A stretch of DNA of 64,000 nucleotides from Streptomyces sp. WM4235. GTDB lineage: Bacteria > Actinomycetota > Actinomycetes > Streptomycetales > Streptomycetaceae. The notes beneath the pieces are model-generated. The model ran no database searches. It worked only from the letters and a program-made list of their open reading frames with translations, and was not told the origin of the DNA. The translations under genes and the position numbers were made by a program. The stretch's first letter is position 1; every line of letters begins with the position of its first letter. The stretch spans positions 1 through 64,000 of the forward strand of contig NZ_LGDE01000013.1 of assembly GCF_001279725.1 (NCBI RefSeq). The letters are read 5' to 3'. Of the stretch, positions 1 to 7,830 are shown piece after piece.

Positions 1-1352
1 AAGCAGAGGAGCGCGGCGGCGAGGATGCCGACCGTGACCCTCGCCGGGGGCGGGGCGATCCGGAAGGCGCGGGGCGCGGCCGGGCCGGGGGGCGTCGTCG
101 GGCCGGTCGGTGAGGCCGCTGCGGGCCGGGCGGGCCGGGCCGGTGCTTCGGCGCCGAGCGGGGTGAGGGCCGGCTCGGGTGCGGCCGGCGGGGGCAGGTG
201 GAAACTGCCCGTCTCGGAGGGGCCGTACGCCGTGGGGGGCGGCCCGAACGCGTCGAGGGGCGCGGGCGGCGTCGCGTACGCGGCGGGGGTGGGCGTCGGG
301 GTGTGGACGGGTGCGGGCGCGGCCGACGACGGGGTCCGGTCCGGGGGCAGGAGCGGGGGCGGTGCCACGGCGCCCGTGCGCGGGTCCGTCGGGGTGGTCC
401 CACCGGGCCCCGTGGCCGGGTGTGGGACCACGGCGGCGGTGGGGCCGCTCCCGGGGGTCACCGCGCTGGTGTTCTGCGGCCCATGGGGGCCGAAACCGTC
501 GGGGAGCGGGCCGAGTTGGTCGAACACCTCCACCGGCTCCTCGTCCGGCGCGGCGGGCGGAAGCAGCTCCATGGCCTCGGCAAGGGCCTTGCGGGCCCCT
601 GTGGCGGTTCTGAACCGGCTCTGGGGATCGGGTTGCAGGAGGTTCGCGATGACGTCCCACAGGGGCGCGGGGACGCCTTCGGGGGCATCTGGGGTGCCGT
701 GCGCCAGGAAGTGCTCCACCAGTGCCTGGGCGTCCGGCTTGCGCCCCTGGAGGAGGTACAGGGCGACCAGGCCGGTGGCGAAGAAATCGGCGGGGAAGTC
801 GGGCTCCGCGCCGAGGAGTTGCTCGGGGGCGGAGTAACCCGGCGTACCCACGACGTAGTTGGTCTCGGTGAGCCGCGGCTCACCCTTGCGCATGGAGATG
901 CCGAAGTCGGACAGCCGCAGGTGCGGCCGCCCGGTTCCGGTGGCCGCCATCAGTATGTTGGCCGGTTTGATGTCGCGGTGGACGACGCCCTCCGCGTGGA
1001 CCGCCGCCAGTCCCGCCAGGAGCTGGTCGAGCAGCGTGCACACGAACCGGGGCGGCAGGGGGCCGTAGTCCCCGATCACGTGGGCGAGCGAGCCCCCGGC
1101 GACCAGGTCCATGGTGAACAGGACCTTGTCGTCGTCCGCCGCCCAACTGGCCGGCGCGAGCACGTGCGGATGATCGATCCGCAGGGCCTGCTCGCGCACG
1201 AACCGCAGCAGGGTGTGGGCGTCGCTCTGCATGAGGACCTTCGCGGCGACGTACCGACGGCGGCGGTGGTCCCAGGCACGCCAGACGGCGCCCGCTCCAC
1301 CCCGACCGATCGGGTCGATCAGCTCGTACCGGCCCGCGAAGACCTCACCCAT
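1..1352 (-). CDS. Serine/threonine protein kinase with C-terminal membrane segment (partial)
   Basis: Eukaryotic-type Ser/Thr kinase, cut by the left edge after about 450 residues. Reading the minus strand from the ATG at 1352-1350 gives a complete kinase domain: glycine loop IGRGGAGAVW (15-24), ATP-binding Lys38 (AAKVL), catalytic loop HRDIKPAN with Asp127, and metal-binding DFG Asp149. A Pro/Thr/Ala-rich linker follows from about residue 290. The last visible residues are hydrophobic, which suggests a transmembrane helix with the kinase domain in the cytoplasm. No PASTA repeats are visible before the edge, so the extracellular part is unknown. A tandem heptamer repeat sits just upstream of the start. 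Substrate unknown. Confidence 0.9.
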   Translation of the reverse strand, partial: MGEVFAGRYELIDPIGRGGAGAVWRAWDHRRRRYVAAKVLMQSDAHTLLRFVREQALRIDHPHVLAPASWAADDDKVLFTMDLVAGGSLAHVIGDYGPLPPRFVCTLLDQLLAGLAAVHAEGVVHRDIKPANILMAATGTGRPHLRLSDFGISMRKGEPRLTETNYVVGTPGYSAPEQLLGAEPDFPADFFATGLVALYLLQGRKPDAQALVEHFLAHGTPDAPEGVPAPLWDVIANLLQPDPQSRFRTATGARKALAEAMELLPPAAPDEEPVEVFDQLGPLPDGFGPHGPQNTSAVTPGSGPTAAVVPHPATGPGGTTPTDPRTGAVAPPPLLPPDRTPSSAAPAPVHTPTPTPAAYATPPAPLDAFGPPPTAYGPSETGSFHLPPPAAPEPALTPLGAEAPARPARPAAASPTGPTTPPGPAAPRAFRIAPPPARVTVGILAAALLC

Positions 1353-1384
1353 CGCTGTGCCCGTCCCCCGTCGTCGCCGGATGC

Positions 1385-1447
1385 CAGTTGTCAGTTGCCA
1401 GTTGTCGGTTGCCAGTCGTCGGTCGTCGGTCGCCAGTCGTCGTCCGC
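1385..1447. repeat. Nine tandem degenerate heptamers (CRGTYGY)
   Basis: Nine consecutive 7-base units run without interruption: CAGTTGT, CAGTTGC, CAGTTGT, CGGTTGC, CAGTCGT, CGGTCGT, CGGTCGC, CAGTCGT and CGTCCGC. Eight fit CRGTYGY and the last is degenerate. The array lies between the kinase start (1352) and the stop of the upstream HTH gene (1454), filling nearly all of the spacer. Both neighbouring genes are read leftwards, so the array would be in the kinase leader or promoter. Confidence 0.85.
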
Positions 1448-1453
1448 CGTGAC

Positions 1454-2002
1454 TCAGTTCTGGTGCGACTCGTAATGCGCCACGGCGTCGGCGGTGCGAC
1501 CCGCTCCGTACACCCGGAGGAACTCTGCCAGTTCCGGATGGCTGGGGGCGAGGGTCTCCGCCGCGTCGATGATGTCCCCGGCCGCCGAGACGGAGCGCAG
1601 CAGCGACTGGATCTCACGGACGACCCGCTTGACGGTGGGCGCGCCCGAACCGGCCGCCGTCTGCCCGCTGTTGCTGAGGACGGATCCCCCCTGGGTCTTC
1701 TTGATCTCGTCCATCCTGTCGGTGGCCTCCCCCGCGCTGACGCTTCCGTCGGCCACCTGACCGGCGAGATCCTGCAGGGCCTGGACCCGCTGGACCACGG
1801 CCGGGTTGCCGATCTTGGCGCGCTGGCCGCTCATCAGCTGGGACAACATCGGCGCCGAAAGCCCGAGGACGGCAGCGAGGCGAGCCTGGTTCAAGCCGAG
1901 GTCATCTATGAGCCGGCGGAAGAGCGCCCCCAACGGCTCCCCGTACCAACTGCGCTGAAGCTCTCTGGCTCTGGCCGTGGCCTCTTGCTGTACAGCGTCC
2001 AC
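1454..2002 (-). CDS. Helix-turn-helix DNA-binding protein
   Basis: Predicted 182-residue transcriptional regulator. The start was set at GTG 2002-2000 because GAAGGGGAG lies just upstream; a longer reading frame up to 2080 lacks such a site. Residues about 35-65 form a Cro/XRE-like helix-turn-helix (GLNQARLAAVLGLSAPMLSQ) preceded by an amphipathic helix. The C-terminal half is helical and ends in a segment (AEFLRVYGAGRTADAVAHYE) that may dimerise. It lies directly upstream of the Ser/Thr kinase on the same strand with only the heptamer array between them, so the two may be co-transcribed. Target genes are not evident. Confidence 0.8.
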   Translation of the reverse strand: MDAVQQEATARARELQRSWYGEPLGALFRRLIDDLGLNQARLAAVLGLSAPMLSQLMSGQRAKIGNPAVVQRVQALQDLAGQVADGSVSAGEATDRMDEIKKTQGGSVLSNSGQTAAGSGAPTVKRVVREIQSLLRSVSAAGDIIDAAETLAPSHPELAEFLRVYGAGRTADAVAHYESHQN

Positions 2003-2162
2003 TCTTACTACTCCCCTTCGCTGGTGCGAACCTCGCGAGCATCTTACGGAGAGTGGTCGCGGGGCGGGAGTCCCTATCATTTTGCGGGATGAGGGGGTAC
2101 ACCCGGTACTCTGTTCTGCGGAACGACCACTCCTTCTCCGGGGGCGGCCGTGTCCACTTTTC

Positions 2163-2235
2163 GGGGCCTTAGCTCAGTTGGTAGAGCGCTGCCTTTGCAA
2201 GGCAGATGTCAGGAGTTCGAATCTCCTAGGCTCCA
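2163..2235 (+). tRNA. tRNA-Ala (anticodon TGC)
   Basis: Cloverleaf of 73 nt. The acceptor stem GGGGCCT pairs with AGGCTCC with one G-T pair. The D arm is AGCTCAGTTGGTAGAGC, the anticodon stem CTGCC/GGCAG encloses the loop TTTGCAA with anticodon TGC, and the T arm is AGGAG-TTCGAAT-CTCCT. The discriminator base is A at 2235 and the 3' CCA is not encoded. A strong hairpin terminator follows. Confidence 0.97.
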
Positions 2236-2242
2236 CATCGCG

Positions 2243-2286
2243 AAGACCCCCTTGACCTGCGGAAACGCAAGTCAAGGGGGTCTTTT
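2243..2286 (+). terminator. Rho-independent terminator after tRNA-Ala
   Basis: A 14-bp perfect stem, AAGACCCCCTTGAC (2243-2256) with GTCAAGGGGGTCTT (2271-2284), closes a 14-nt loop and is followed by a T run. It begins 8 bases after the tRNA 3' end. Confidence 0.9.
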
Positions 2287-2481
2287 GTCCGTTTGGCCTC
2301 GTTGACGCGCCAACACGGCCAAACGGACAAAACGCGGCAGTCGTGCGGGAGGTCTGTCTGGTGGATCTCCTGGTGGCTGCAGGACTGGGTGAGCGGATCG
2401 GGAAGGCGCCGGGTTCGGCCCTGAAGTCATGGCGAGCAGGGCAGCTCATTTGATCCCGCGCGGTCGGGTTCCCGCCCTACA

Positions 2482-4254
2482 GTGAGCGGCGTGAGCGACC
2501 TTCCCGACCCACAGTCGGTACTTGAAGATCTTGGCAAGCTCGTTCCGGAGCTCGTCCCGAATCCCGGGGCCGACCCGGATCTCGTCGTCATTGGTGAGCG
2601 CTATTGGGCCTTGGCAGGCTTCTCCCCGGAGCTCGGTACTCCTGTGTGGTGCGAGAAGGTCAAGGACATCGACACTGCGGGATGGGGACACCAGATCTAT
2701 GCCGTCGCGGCGGCCGGCGTCCGCGCCGTGGTCCCGGGGCGGACGTGTAGCCAATGCGGGGAAGCATTGAGCCTCACTTCACGGACGGCCTTCCAGCAGG
2801 TGTGCGACGGCCAGGATTCCGCCTGTGTGGAGTGCACGGAGTCGTTGCTTTCCGCAGTGCGCGTGGTCCTCGATCCGGCGCGCAAGGCCAAGAGGGAGGC
2901 CGGCAGAGCCAGGACGCGGCAGCAGGAGGTCCTCCACGACACCGGCGCCGCGTGGGCCGAAGTCCAGAAGGAGGTTGTCGCACAGCGCTATGCGACCGTC
3001 TTTCCCCGCGAACGCACGGAGCCGCTCTCTGTCTCCGTCAAGGACATGGTCGCGACTCTGGCACTCCTGAGGTACGCCTCCTCGACCTCCCCGATCGCCG
3101 ATATCGGAGCTTGGCTCGACCCCCTGTACCCGGACATGGGTGAGGTGACCGAGTTACTGGGATCGCTGGTCAGGGCCGAGCTGCTGAAGATTCATCCCAC
3201 CAGCCCGGCTGAGGCATTCGTCTGGGACCCAGCCAGTTTCGAGCACGCGCTACGGGACGCCGGAGGAGACCTGGATGCCCTTGCTGCGCCCGAACTCAAC
3301 GGCAGTTTCCATCCGCTGAGGGCTCGGTACTACGCCCCCTTCGGCACGAGCCAGGGAATGGCGGCCGAACAGCTCGACATCGACCTCGCCGCCGCCCTGG
3401 GTCCGGCCCTCATGAGCGCGACGCAGCAGGCCGAGCTGCTGGCGCTCGCGCGGGAACTCATCGCGGAGGAGGCGCTCCGCTACTTCACCAACCGACTGGA
3501 GGAGCTGAACCTGCCTCCGGTTCCGGAGAACCATGGTGCTCGACTTGGCGATGCGGCCTACAAGGTCGCCGAACACCGGCCCCTTGGGGAGATCTACAAC
3601 CTCGTGTGGCGTGCGACGCGTGCCGCAGCAGAAGCAGCTCAGAAGAACCCCCGCGCTCCCCGCGCACACATGAGTACCTACGCGGTCAACAGGTTCGAGG
3701 GCGATGCTCAACGAGCAGTTGCCGAAACCGAGTGGGAACTCAAGCCGTTCAGTGCCATCGCCGGCAACGGCCCGGCGGCGATGACTCGTGCGCTGTTCTA
3801 CAGCGTTCTTGATCTCAACCCGATCGACACGAGCATTCCGCAACTCAGGGAGGGATTGCCGCCCCCTGTCGCGGCATCGATTGCCGCGGCCGGGGTGACC
3901 GCCCCCGGCCATGATGATCTGGCGGCTGTCGTCGCCTGGCTACATGCCCACCCGGATGCCTGGGACCCGCGCAGGGTTCCTGCGGAGCTCGGGCTCCTTG
4001 AGCAAGCCCGGGAAGGGGCTCCCGACTGGCACTTCGAGGGGAAGATCATTGCGCGGGACGCGGCCAGACTTCACCGGCTGCACTTACGGCTGGCTCCCGC
4101 CCTCGGGGTGAAGGAGGCAGCTCTGGCGGTGCTCGCGGCCACGGGGATGCTCGTCCATCCGGTGACACGGGATGGGGTCACCGTGACCAGCGGGGAATGG
4201 ATTCTGGACGCACTCAGCGTCCTGTTCGTCGATGGCTCGGACGGCCAGGTGTAA
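2482..4254 (+). CDS. Protein of unknown function, 590 residues, with TTA codons
   Basis: I do not recognise a family. The protein is long, mostly helical and soluble, with no signal peptide or membrane segment. Around residues 90-115 it has a CSQCG ... CVECTESL pattern that could bind zinc, flanked by a basic segment (RKAKREAGRARTRQQ). The GTG at 2482 is taken as start; GTG 2491 is an alternative and neither has a strong ribosome site. Two codons are TTA (3154-3156 and 4084-4086), which in Streptomyces require the bldA tRNA. Base composition is visibly less GC-rich than in flanking core genes. It sits downstream of a tRNA gene and upstream of fic, so it is probably accessory DNA. Confidence 0.7.
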   Translation: MSGVSDLPDPQSVLEDLGKLVPELVPNPGADPDLVVIGERYWALAGFSPELGTPVWCEKVKDIDTAGWGHQIYAVAAAGVRAVVPGRTCSQCGEALSLTSRTAFQQVCDGQDSACVECTESLLSAVRVVLDPARKAKREAGRARTRQQEVLHDTGAAWAEVQKEVVAQRYATVFPRERTEPLSVSVKDMVATLALLRYASSTSPIADIGAWLDPLYPDMGEVTELLGSLVRAELLKIHPTSPAEAFVWDPASFEHALRDAGGDLDALAAPELNGSFHPLRARYYAPFGTSQGMAAEQLDIDLAAALGPALMSATQQAELLALARELIAEEALRYFTNRLEELNLPPVPENHGARLGDAAYKVAEHRPLGEIYNLVWRATRAAAEAAQKNPRAPRAHMSTYAVNRFEGDAQRAVAETEWELKPFSAIAGNGPAAMTRALFYSVLDLNPIDTSIPQLREGLPPPVAASIAAAGVTAPGHDDLAAVVAWLHAHPDAWDPRRVPAELGLLEQAREGAPDWHFEGKIIARDAARLHRLHLRLAPALGVKEAALAVLAATGMLVHPVTRDGVTVTSGEWILDALSVLFVDGSDGQV

Positions 4255-4288
4255 GGGCCTCGGGATGTAACGGCATGGGATGAAAAAT

Positions 4289-4307
4289 TGACTGAATCAT
4301 TCAGTCA
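4289..4307. promoter_or_regulatory. Perfect palindrome upstream of fic, candidate operator
   Basis: TGACTGAATCATTCAGTCA is a perfect inverted repeat of two 9-base arms around one central base. It lies 15 bases before the fic start codon, in an AT-rich patch unusual for this genome. A GTCATGC motif at its right end is repeated just before the fic ATG. The position suggests a repressor site that could block transcription or initiation. The repressor is not identified. Confidence 0.6.
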
Positions 4308-4322
4308 TGCTGTCATCGAGTC

Positions 4323-5462
4323 ATGCTCTATGGAACTCCTTCTCTGGATGACGACGACCGCCGTGTCCTTGGCGAGATCGAGGAGATGCGGCAGCGCCTG
4401 CGGCATCAGCTGCGTGCGCAGCCGCGCTGGCAGGGACAGCTACGGCGGAACCTGACGGCTCGCGCGATTGCTGGTTCGAACACCATCGAGGGCTATGCCG
4501 CGACCGTGGATGACGTCGAGGCGCTGATGTCGGGTGAGGAGCCGCTGGAGACCGAGGAACGGACGAGGGTAGAACTGGAGGGTTACCAGCGGGCCATGAC
4601 CTACATCCAGGCTCTGTCGGATGCAGGTCCAGGGTTTCGGTACGACGGGGGTCTGCTCAACGGCCTGCACTTCATGTTGCAGGGCCATCATCTGGACAAG
4701 CGGCCCGGTCGATGGCGGGATGGACAGGTGTTTGTCACCAGCCCCGACGATCCCCTTGTGCCTGCCTACACGGCACCGGATTTCGAGCAGGTGCCCGGGC
4801 TCATGAACGAGCTGATCGACTGGCTCAACGATGGTGACCTGGATGCTCCCGTGCACGTAAGAGCCTCCATGGCGCACCTCAACCTGGTCAATATTCACCC
4901 TTGGAAGGACGGAAACGGGCGCATGTCGCGCTCGATCTCCACCCTCGTGTTCGCCCGTGAGGCCTTGATGCCACCAGAGTTCTCCTCCATTGAGGAGTGG
5001 CTCGGGTACGGCCGCAACACCTACGGCTACTACAACGTGCTGCAGGAAGTCGGTGGCCCGGCCTGGAGCCCGAAGCGAGACACGCACCCGTGGATCCGCT
5101 TCTGCCTGGGTGCACACCACCGGCAGGCGCAGGTCGCGCAGCGTCGTACGGATCTCCTTGCGAGGGCCTGGATCAGGCTAGGCGAGGAGGCCGCGGCAGA
5201 TGGCATGGACGAACGTGTTGTGTATGCCTTGCTGCCCGCATTCTGGGGATCTCGCGTACGGCGGGCGGTTTATCAGCACGACGCCGAACTCTCGGACCAG
5301 CAGGCGATTCGCGACCTTCGTGACTTGGTTCGCCGTGGCTGGCTCGTCGCGCACGGACAGACCCGTGCCCGCTCCTATGCTCCGGGGGCACGCATCGAGA
5401 CGGTCCAACAGGCTGTGCGACAGTCGTTGGAGCCCTACTCCGATCCGTACTCTCAAGGCTGA
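4323..5462 (+). CDS. Fic family protein (putative AMP transferase)
   Basis: The 379-residue protein carries the Fic core motif HPWKDGNGRMSR, with catalytic His192 and the anion-binding loop through Arg200 and Arg203. A self-inhibition motif SNTIEG (52-57, Glu56) places it in the class whose inhibitory helix is N-terminal to the Fic domain. Known family members transfer AMP or another phosphate-containing group onto protein hydroxyls. The C-terminal 100 residues resemble a winged-helix domain (QQAIRDLRDLVRRGWLVA), often present in such stand-alone Fic proteins. No antitoxin-like partner gene lies next to it. The 19-base palindrome just upstream suggests repression, perhaps by its own winged helix. 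Confidence 0.9.
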   Translation: MLYGTPSLDDDDRRVLGEIEEMRQRLRHQLRAQPRWQGQLRRNLTARAIAGSNTIEGYAATVDDVEALMSGEEPLETEERTRVELEGYQRAMTYIQALSDAGPGFRYDGGLLNGLHFMLQGHHLDKRPGRWRDGQVFVTSPDDPLVPAYTAPDFEQVPGLMNELIDWLNDGDLDAPVHVRASMAHLNLVNIHPWKDGNGRMSRSISTLVFAREALMPPEFSSIEEWLGYGRNTYGYYNVLQEVGGPAWSPKRDTHPWIRFCLGAHHRQAQVAQRRTDLLARAWIRLGEEAAADGMDERVVYALLPAFWGSRVRRAVYQHDAELSDQQAIRDLRDLVRRGWLVAHGQTRARSYAPGARIETVQQAVRQSLEPYSDPYSQG

Positions 5463-5542
5463 CGGATCAGGGGGATTCCTTCCCGTCCGTGAGTTGCAGC
5501 GGCTTCCCGCCTGTACCGCCCGGACCTGAGTGCACGGCGGGC

Positions 5543-5992
5543 CTATTGGGAGGCGCGGCGGCGAGCCGCGTGAGCACTGCCTGCGTTTCCCCCGGAGCTG
5601 GTCTGGCAGAGCGCACCGCGTTGAGCGCCACATGACGGGCAGGTCCCTTGTTGAGCCTCGACCGCATGGACAGCGAGCGCATAACGCGCCTGGTGAAAGA
5701 TCCGTTTGAAGGCTTCTCCAGTACCTGGGATGACGCAGGCTGCCTCGGAGGGGGATCGGCAGTAGCCGCAGGCGATGGCGAGCGCGACGGCCTCCTTCTG
5801 GCGCAGTTGCGCCGCTTGCCGGGCTTCCTGTGCCGCCTGTTCTCGACGACGGGCCTCTTCGCGCTCTGCCTTGGCCTGGAGGATGCGCTGGTAGGTCTCG
5901 GGATGGTTGACGTGTTGACGCCTTTTTCGTGTGCGCGGCGGGGTGCGGGCACCGCTGCGGTCGGTCGCCGGAAACGGTGGCCGACCCGGCAC
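5543..5992 (-). CDS. Small protein with phage-type zinc-binding motif
   Basis: A frame of about 149 residues starts at GTG 5992; the true start may be further in, because the first 25 residues are low-complexity. The middle is a charged helix (AKAEREEARRREQAAQEARQ). The C-terminal part contains CGYC and then CPSCGAQRGALC followed by a spaced His. This resembles the CPxCGAxPGxxC...H zinc-binding motif common in actinophage and integrated-element proteins. It converges on fic with an 80-base gap. The motif and setting suggest a mobile-element remnant, possibly nucleic-acid binding. It is not certain that the gene is expressed. Confidence 0.5.
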   Translation of the reverse strand: MPGRPPFPATDRSGARTPPRTRKRRQHVNHPETYQRILQAKAEREEARRREQAAQEARQAAQLRQKEAVALAIACGYCRSPSEAACVIPGTGEAFKRIFHQARYALAVHAVEAQQGTCPSCGAQRGALCQTSSGGNAGSAHAARRRASQ

Positions 5993-6314
5993 CGAGCGGG
6001 GCGCGCCGGCCGCCGGGGAGAGTCGACGGACCGTCGACGGGGTGCGTCGCGCTGTGCCGGCCGGCCTTTCCGGGGCCGCGCGGGAAGGCCCGGTGCGCGG
6101 ACGGGAGCTGGTTGCCGGCGGTCTCGTGGTCGCGCCCTGCCGAGAGCCCCCGACCGGCCCGCCGTGTCCGTCAGGGGGACCGCGAACCCCCGGGGGCGTC
6201 CGGCCCGCGGTGTCCCCCGGTCGGCTCAGTCACCCGGCCGGTCGGCGCCGGGTGGCCGAGAGTGGAGGGAGGCACTGTGCCAGGGGGCGACACCACGCCG
6301 GAGGCGTACACACC
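5993..6314. other. GC-rich intergenic stretch without a supported gene
   Basis: About 320 bases lie between the leftward small zinc-binding gene and the LysM gene. Several open frames cross it only because of high GC. I see no convincing start, motif or hairpin. The last 20 bases supply the ribosome site for the LysM gene, and promoters for both divergent genes should lie here. Confidence 0.5.
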
Positions 6315-6845
6315 ATGGGAATCTTCGACTTCCTGAAGTCCGACAAGAAGAAGGCGCACGACGCCGCCGAGACGGCGAAGGAGCAGGTGGAACAGCAGGC
6401 GGTGGCGAAGCCCGCCACCCCGGACGCGCCCAACGACCTCGGCGGGAAGTACACCGACGCCGCCGCGGCCACCAAGGCGGCCGCCGACCGGATGGCCGCC
6501 GCCGCTCCCCCGAAGCCCGCGCCGGCTCCCCCGCGGCCCGCCGCGCCGCCGAGGCCCGCACCGGCTCCGCCCAGGCCCCCGGCGGCCGGGCCGGTGGCGC
6601 ACCACACGCCCACCCCGGCGTCCGCCGCGCACAAGGCGGTTCCGGCGGCGCCCATGCCGAAGCCGGCGCCCGTCGCGAAGAAGCGCACGTACACCGTCAA
6701 GTCCGGCGACTCGTTGTCGGCGATTGCCCGCCGCGAGCTCGGCAACGAGGCCCGTTGGCGCGAGCTCTACGCCATGAACCGGGGAGTCGTCGGGTCCAAC
6801 CCCGACCTGATCCACCCGGGGATGGTGCTTACCCTCCCCAACTGA
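6315..6845 (+). CDS. LysM domain protein
   Basis: Predicted peptidoglycan-associated protein of 176 residues. ATG 6315 was chosen because GGAGG lies about 11 bases upstream and the product begins with MGIFDFLKSDKKKA; longer frames to the left are GC noise. The centre (about 60-120) is an Ala/Pro-rich linker. Residues about 124-176 form one LysM module: YTVKSGDSLSAIARRELGN ... NPDLIHPGMVLTLPN. No signal peptide is obvious, so export is uncertain; the N-terminus resembles small cytoplasmic or cell-envelope LysM proteins (CIS-type) of actinomycetes. A very strong bidirectional terminator separates it from the convergent DUF5324 gene. Confidence 0.88.
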   Translation: MGIFDFLKSDKKKAHDAAETAKEQVEQQAVAKPATPDAPNDLGGKYTDAAAATKAAADRMAAAAPPKPAPAPPRPAAPPRPAPAPPRPPAAGPVAHHTPTPASAAHKAVPAAPMPKPAPVAKKRTYTVKSGDSLSAIARRELGNEARWRELYAMNRGVVGSNPDLIHPGMVLTLPN

Positions 6846-6893
6846 CCGCGAGCCCCGACCGACCGCGGGCCCCGACCGACCGCTGGCGACGGG

Positions 6894-6939
6894 CACGGCG
6901 AGGGGCCCGGATCGATCTCGATCCGGGCCCCTCGCCGTG
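6894..6939. terminator. Bidirectional terminator between convergent genes
   Basis: A perfect 21-bp inverted repeat has arms at 6894-6914 and 6919-6939 around a 4-base loop, followed by TCTTCC. It lies between the convergent LysM and DUF5324 genes and can serve both. Confidence 0.92.
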
Positions 6940-6965
6940 TCTTCCCGACTGTCGGGCGACTCCCG

Positions 6966-7655
6966 TTACTGCTGGTCGTCGCCGGCCGAGCGGGCCTCCT
7001 GCTCCTTCGCCGCCAGCTCGTCGTCAAAGCTCGCCGGAGCGGAGTCGCGGGAGGACAGTTCGGTGGCTGCCGGCGGTTCGACGAGCCAGTCCGGGTTCGA
7101 CTGACGGTCCCACCACTTCCAGGCCGCGTACGCCCCGCCGGCGACGACGCCGACCAGCAGAACGCCCTTGAACACCCGGCCCGTGCGGGCCCGGCGCTTC
7201 TGGCGCCGCACCAGCTTGCGCACTTCCTCGGCCGACACCTGGCCGCGCAGGGCGGCGAAGGCGGCGGTCGACCGGGAGGCGGCCTCCTCGGCCACCGGCT
7301 GCGCCGCGGCGAGCGCGCTTTCGAGTCGCGGCTGGGTGTACTCGGCTGCCTGTCGCGCGGCGCGCCGGGTCTGCTTCACCGCCTTCGTCGCGGCCCGGTC
7401 CACGTTCGGCGGCACGTGGGAGCGCGCCGCCTTGATGTGGGGGTGCAGATGGGAGTCGTACGTCGTACGCGCGTGCCGGGCAGCCTCGCCGGCCGCGTAC
7501 GAAATCTTGGGCGCCAGCAGCTCGTTCGCCTCATGCGCATAGTGCACAGCGGCGTCCTTGGCGGTTCCTGCGTACGGCGCCACCACTTCCGCTGCGTGCC
7601 GCATGCTCTCCCTGGCGCTCTCGGCTGCCGCGTGCACGCTGTCCTTGCGGGTCAC
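6966..7655 (-). CDS. DUF5324 family protein
   Basis: A 229-residue actinobacterial protein of unknown function. It starts at GTG 7655 with GGAGGAGG immediately upstream. Residues 1-150 are long Ala-rich amphipathic helices with many His and Arg (ESMRHAAEVVAPYAGTAK...). A basic stretch RRQKRRARTGR precedes one transmembrane helix (GVLLVGVVAGGAYAAWKWW, about 166-184). An acidic Ser/Glu-rich tail (to 229) follows. This suggests a membrane-anchored protein with a large helical domain. Family assignment is from recollection of sequence style and position beside the cyclophilin gene in Streptomyces. Confidence 0.75.
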   Translation of the reverse strand: MTRKDSVHAAAESARESMRHAAEVVAPYAGTAKDAAVHYAHEANELLAPKISYAAGEAARHARTTYDSHLHPHIKAARSHVPPNVDRAATKAVKQTRRAARQAAEYTQPRLESALAAAQPVAEEAASRSTAAFAALRGQVSAEEVRKLVRRQKRRARTGRVFKGVLLVGVVAGGAYAAWKWWDRQSNPDWLVEPPAATELSSRDSAPASFDDELAAKEQEARSAGDDQQ

Positions 7656-7830
7656 GGGGTTCCTCCTCCTCGGTGGCGGACACAGTTCACCTTTCCACCC
7701 TTTGTCGGATCATGCCTGCCTTACCGTCGACCGGCATGCGTGACAGGGCATCCGAGTGGAGGATTTCTGTGCGTGGAAGCACCCCGTGGGAGTATCTGTA
7801 CCGACAGTGATGACTATGGAAGGCAGATTC

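Noticed and set aside
2343..2455. Short open frame before the 590-residue gene, possibly a gene remnant
   Set aside because: About 37 codons with no recognisable motif and no ribosome site; too weak to call an integrase remnant.
2163..5992. Search for an attachment-site duplication of the tRNA-Ala 3' end
   Set aside because: I read the block for a second copy of the T-arm/acceptor sequence and saw none, so no att site is claimed.
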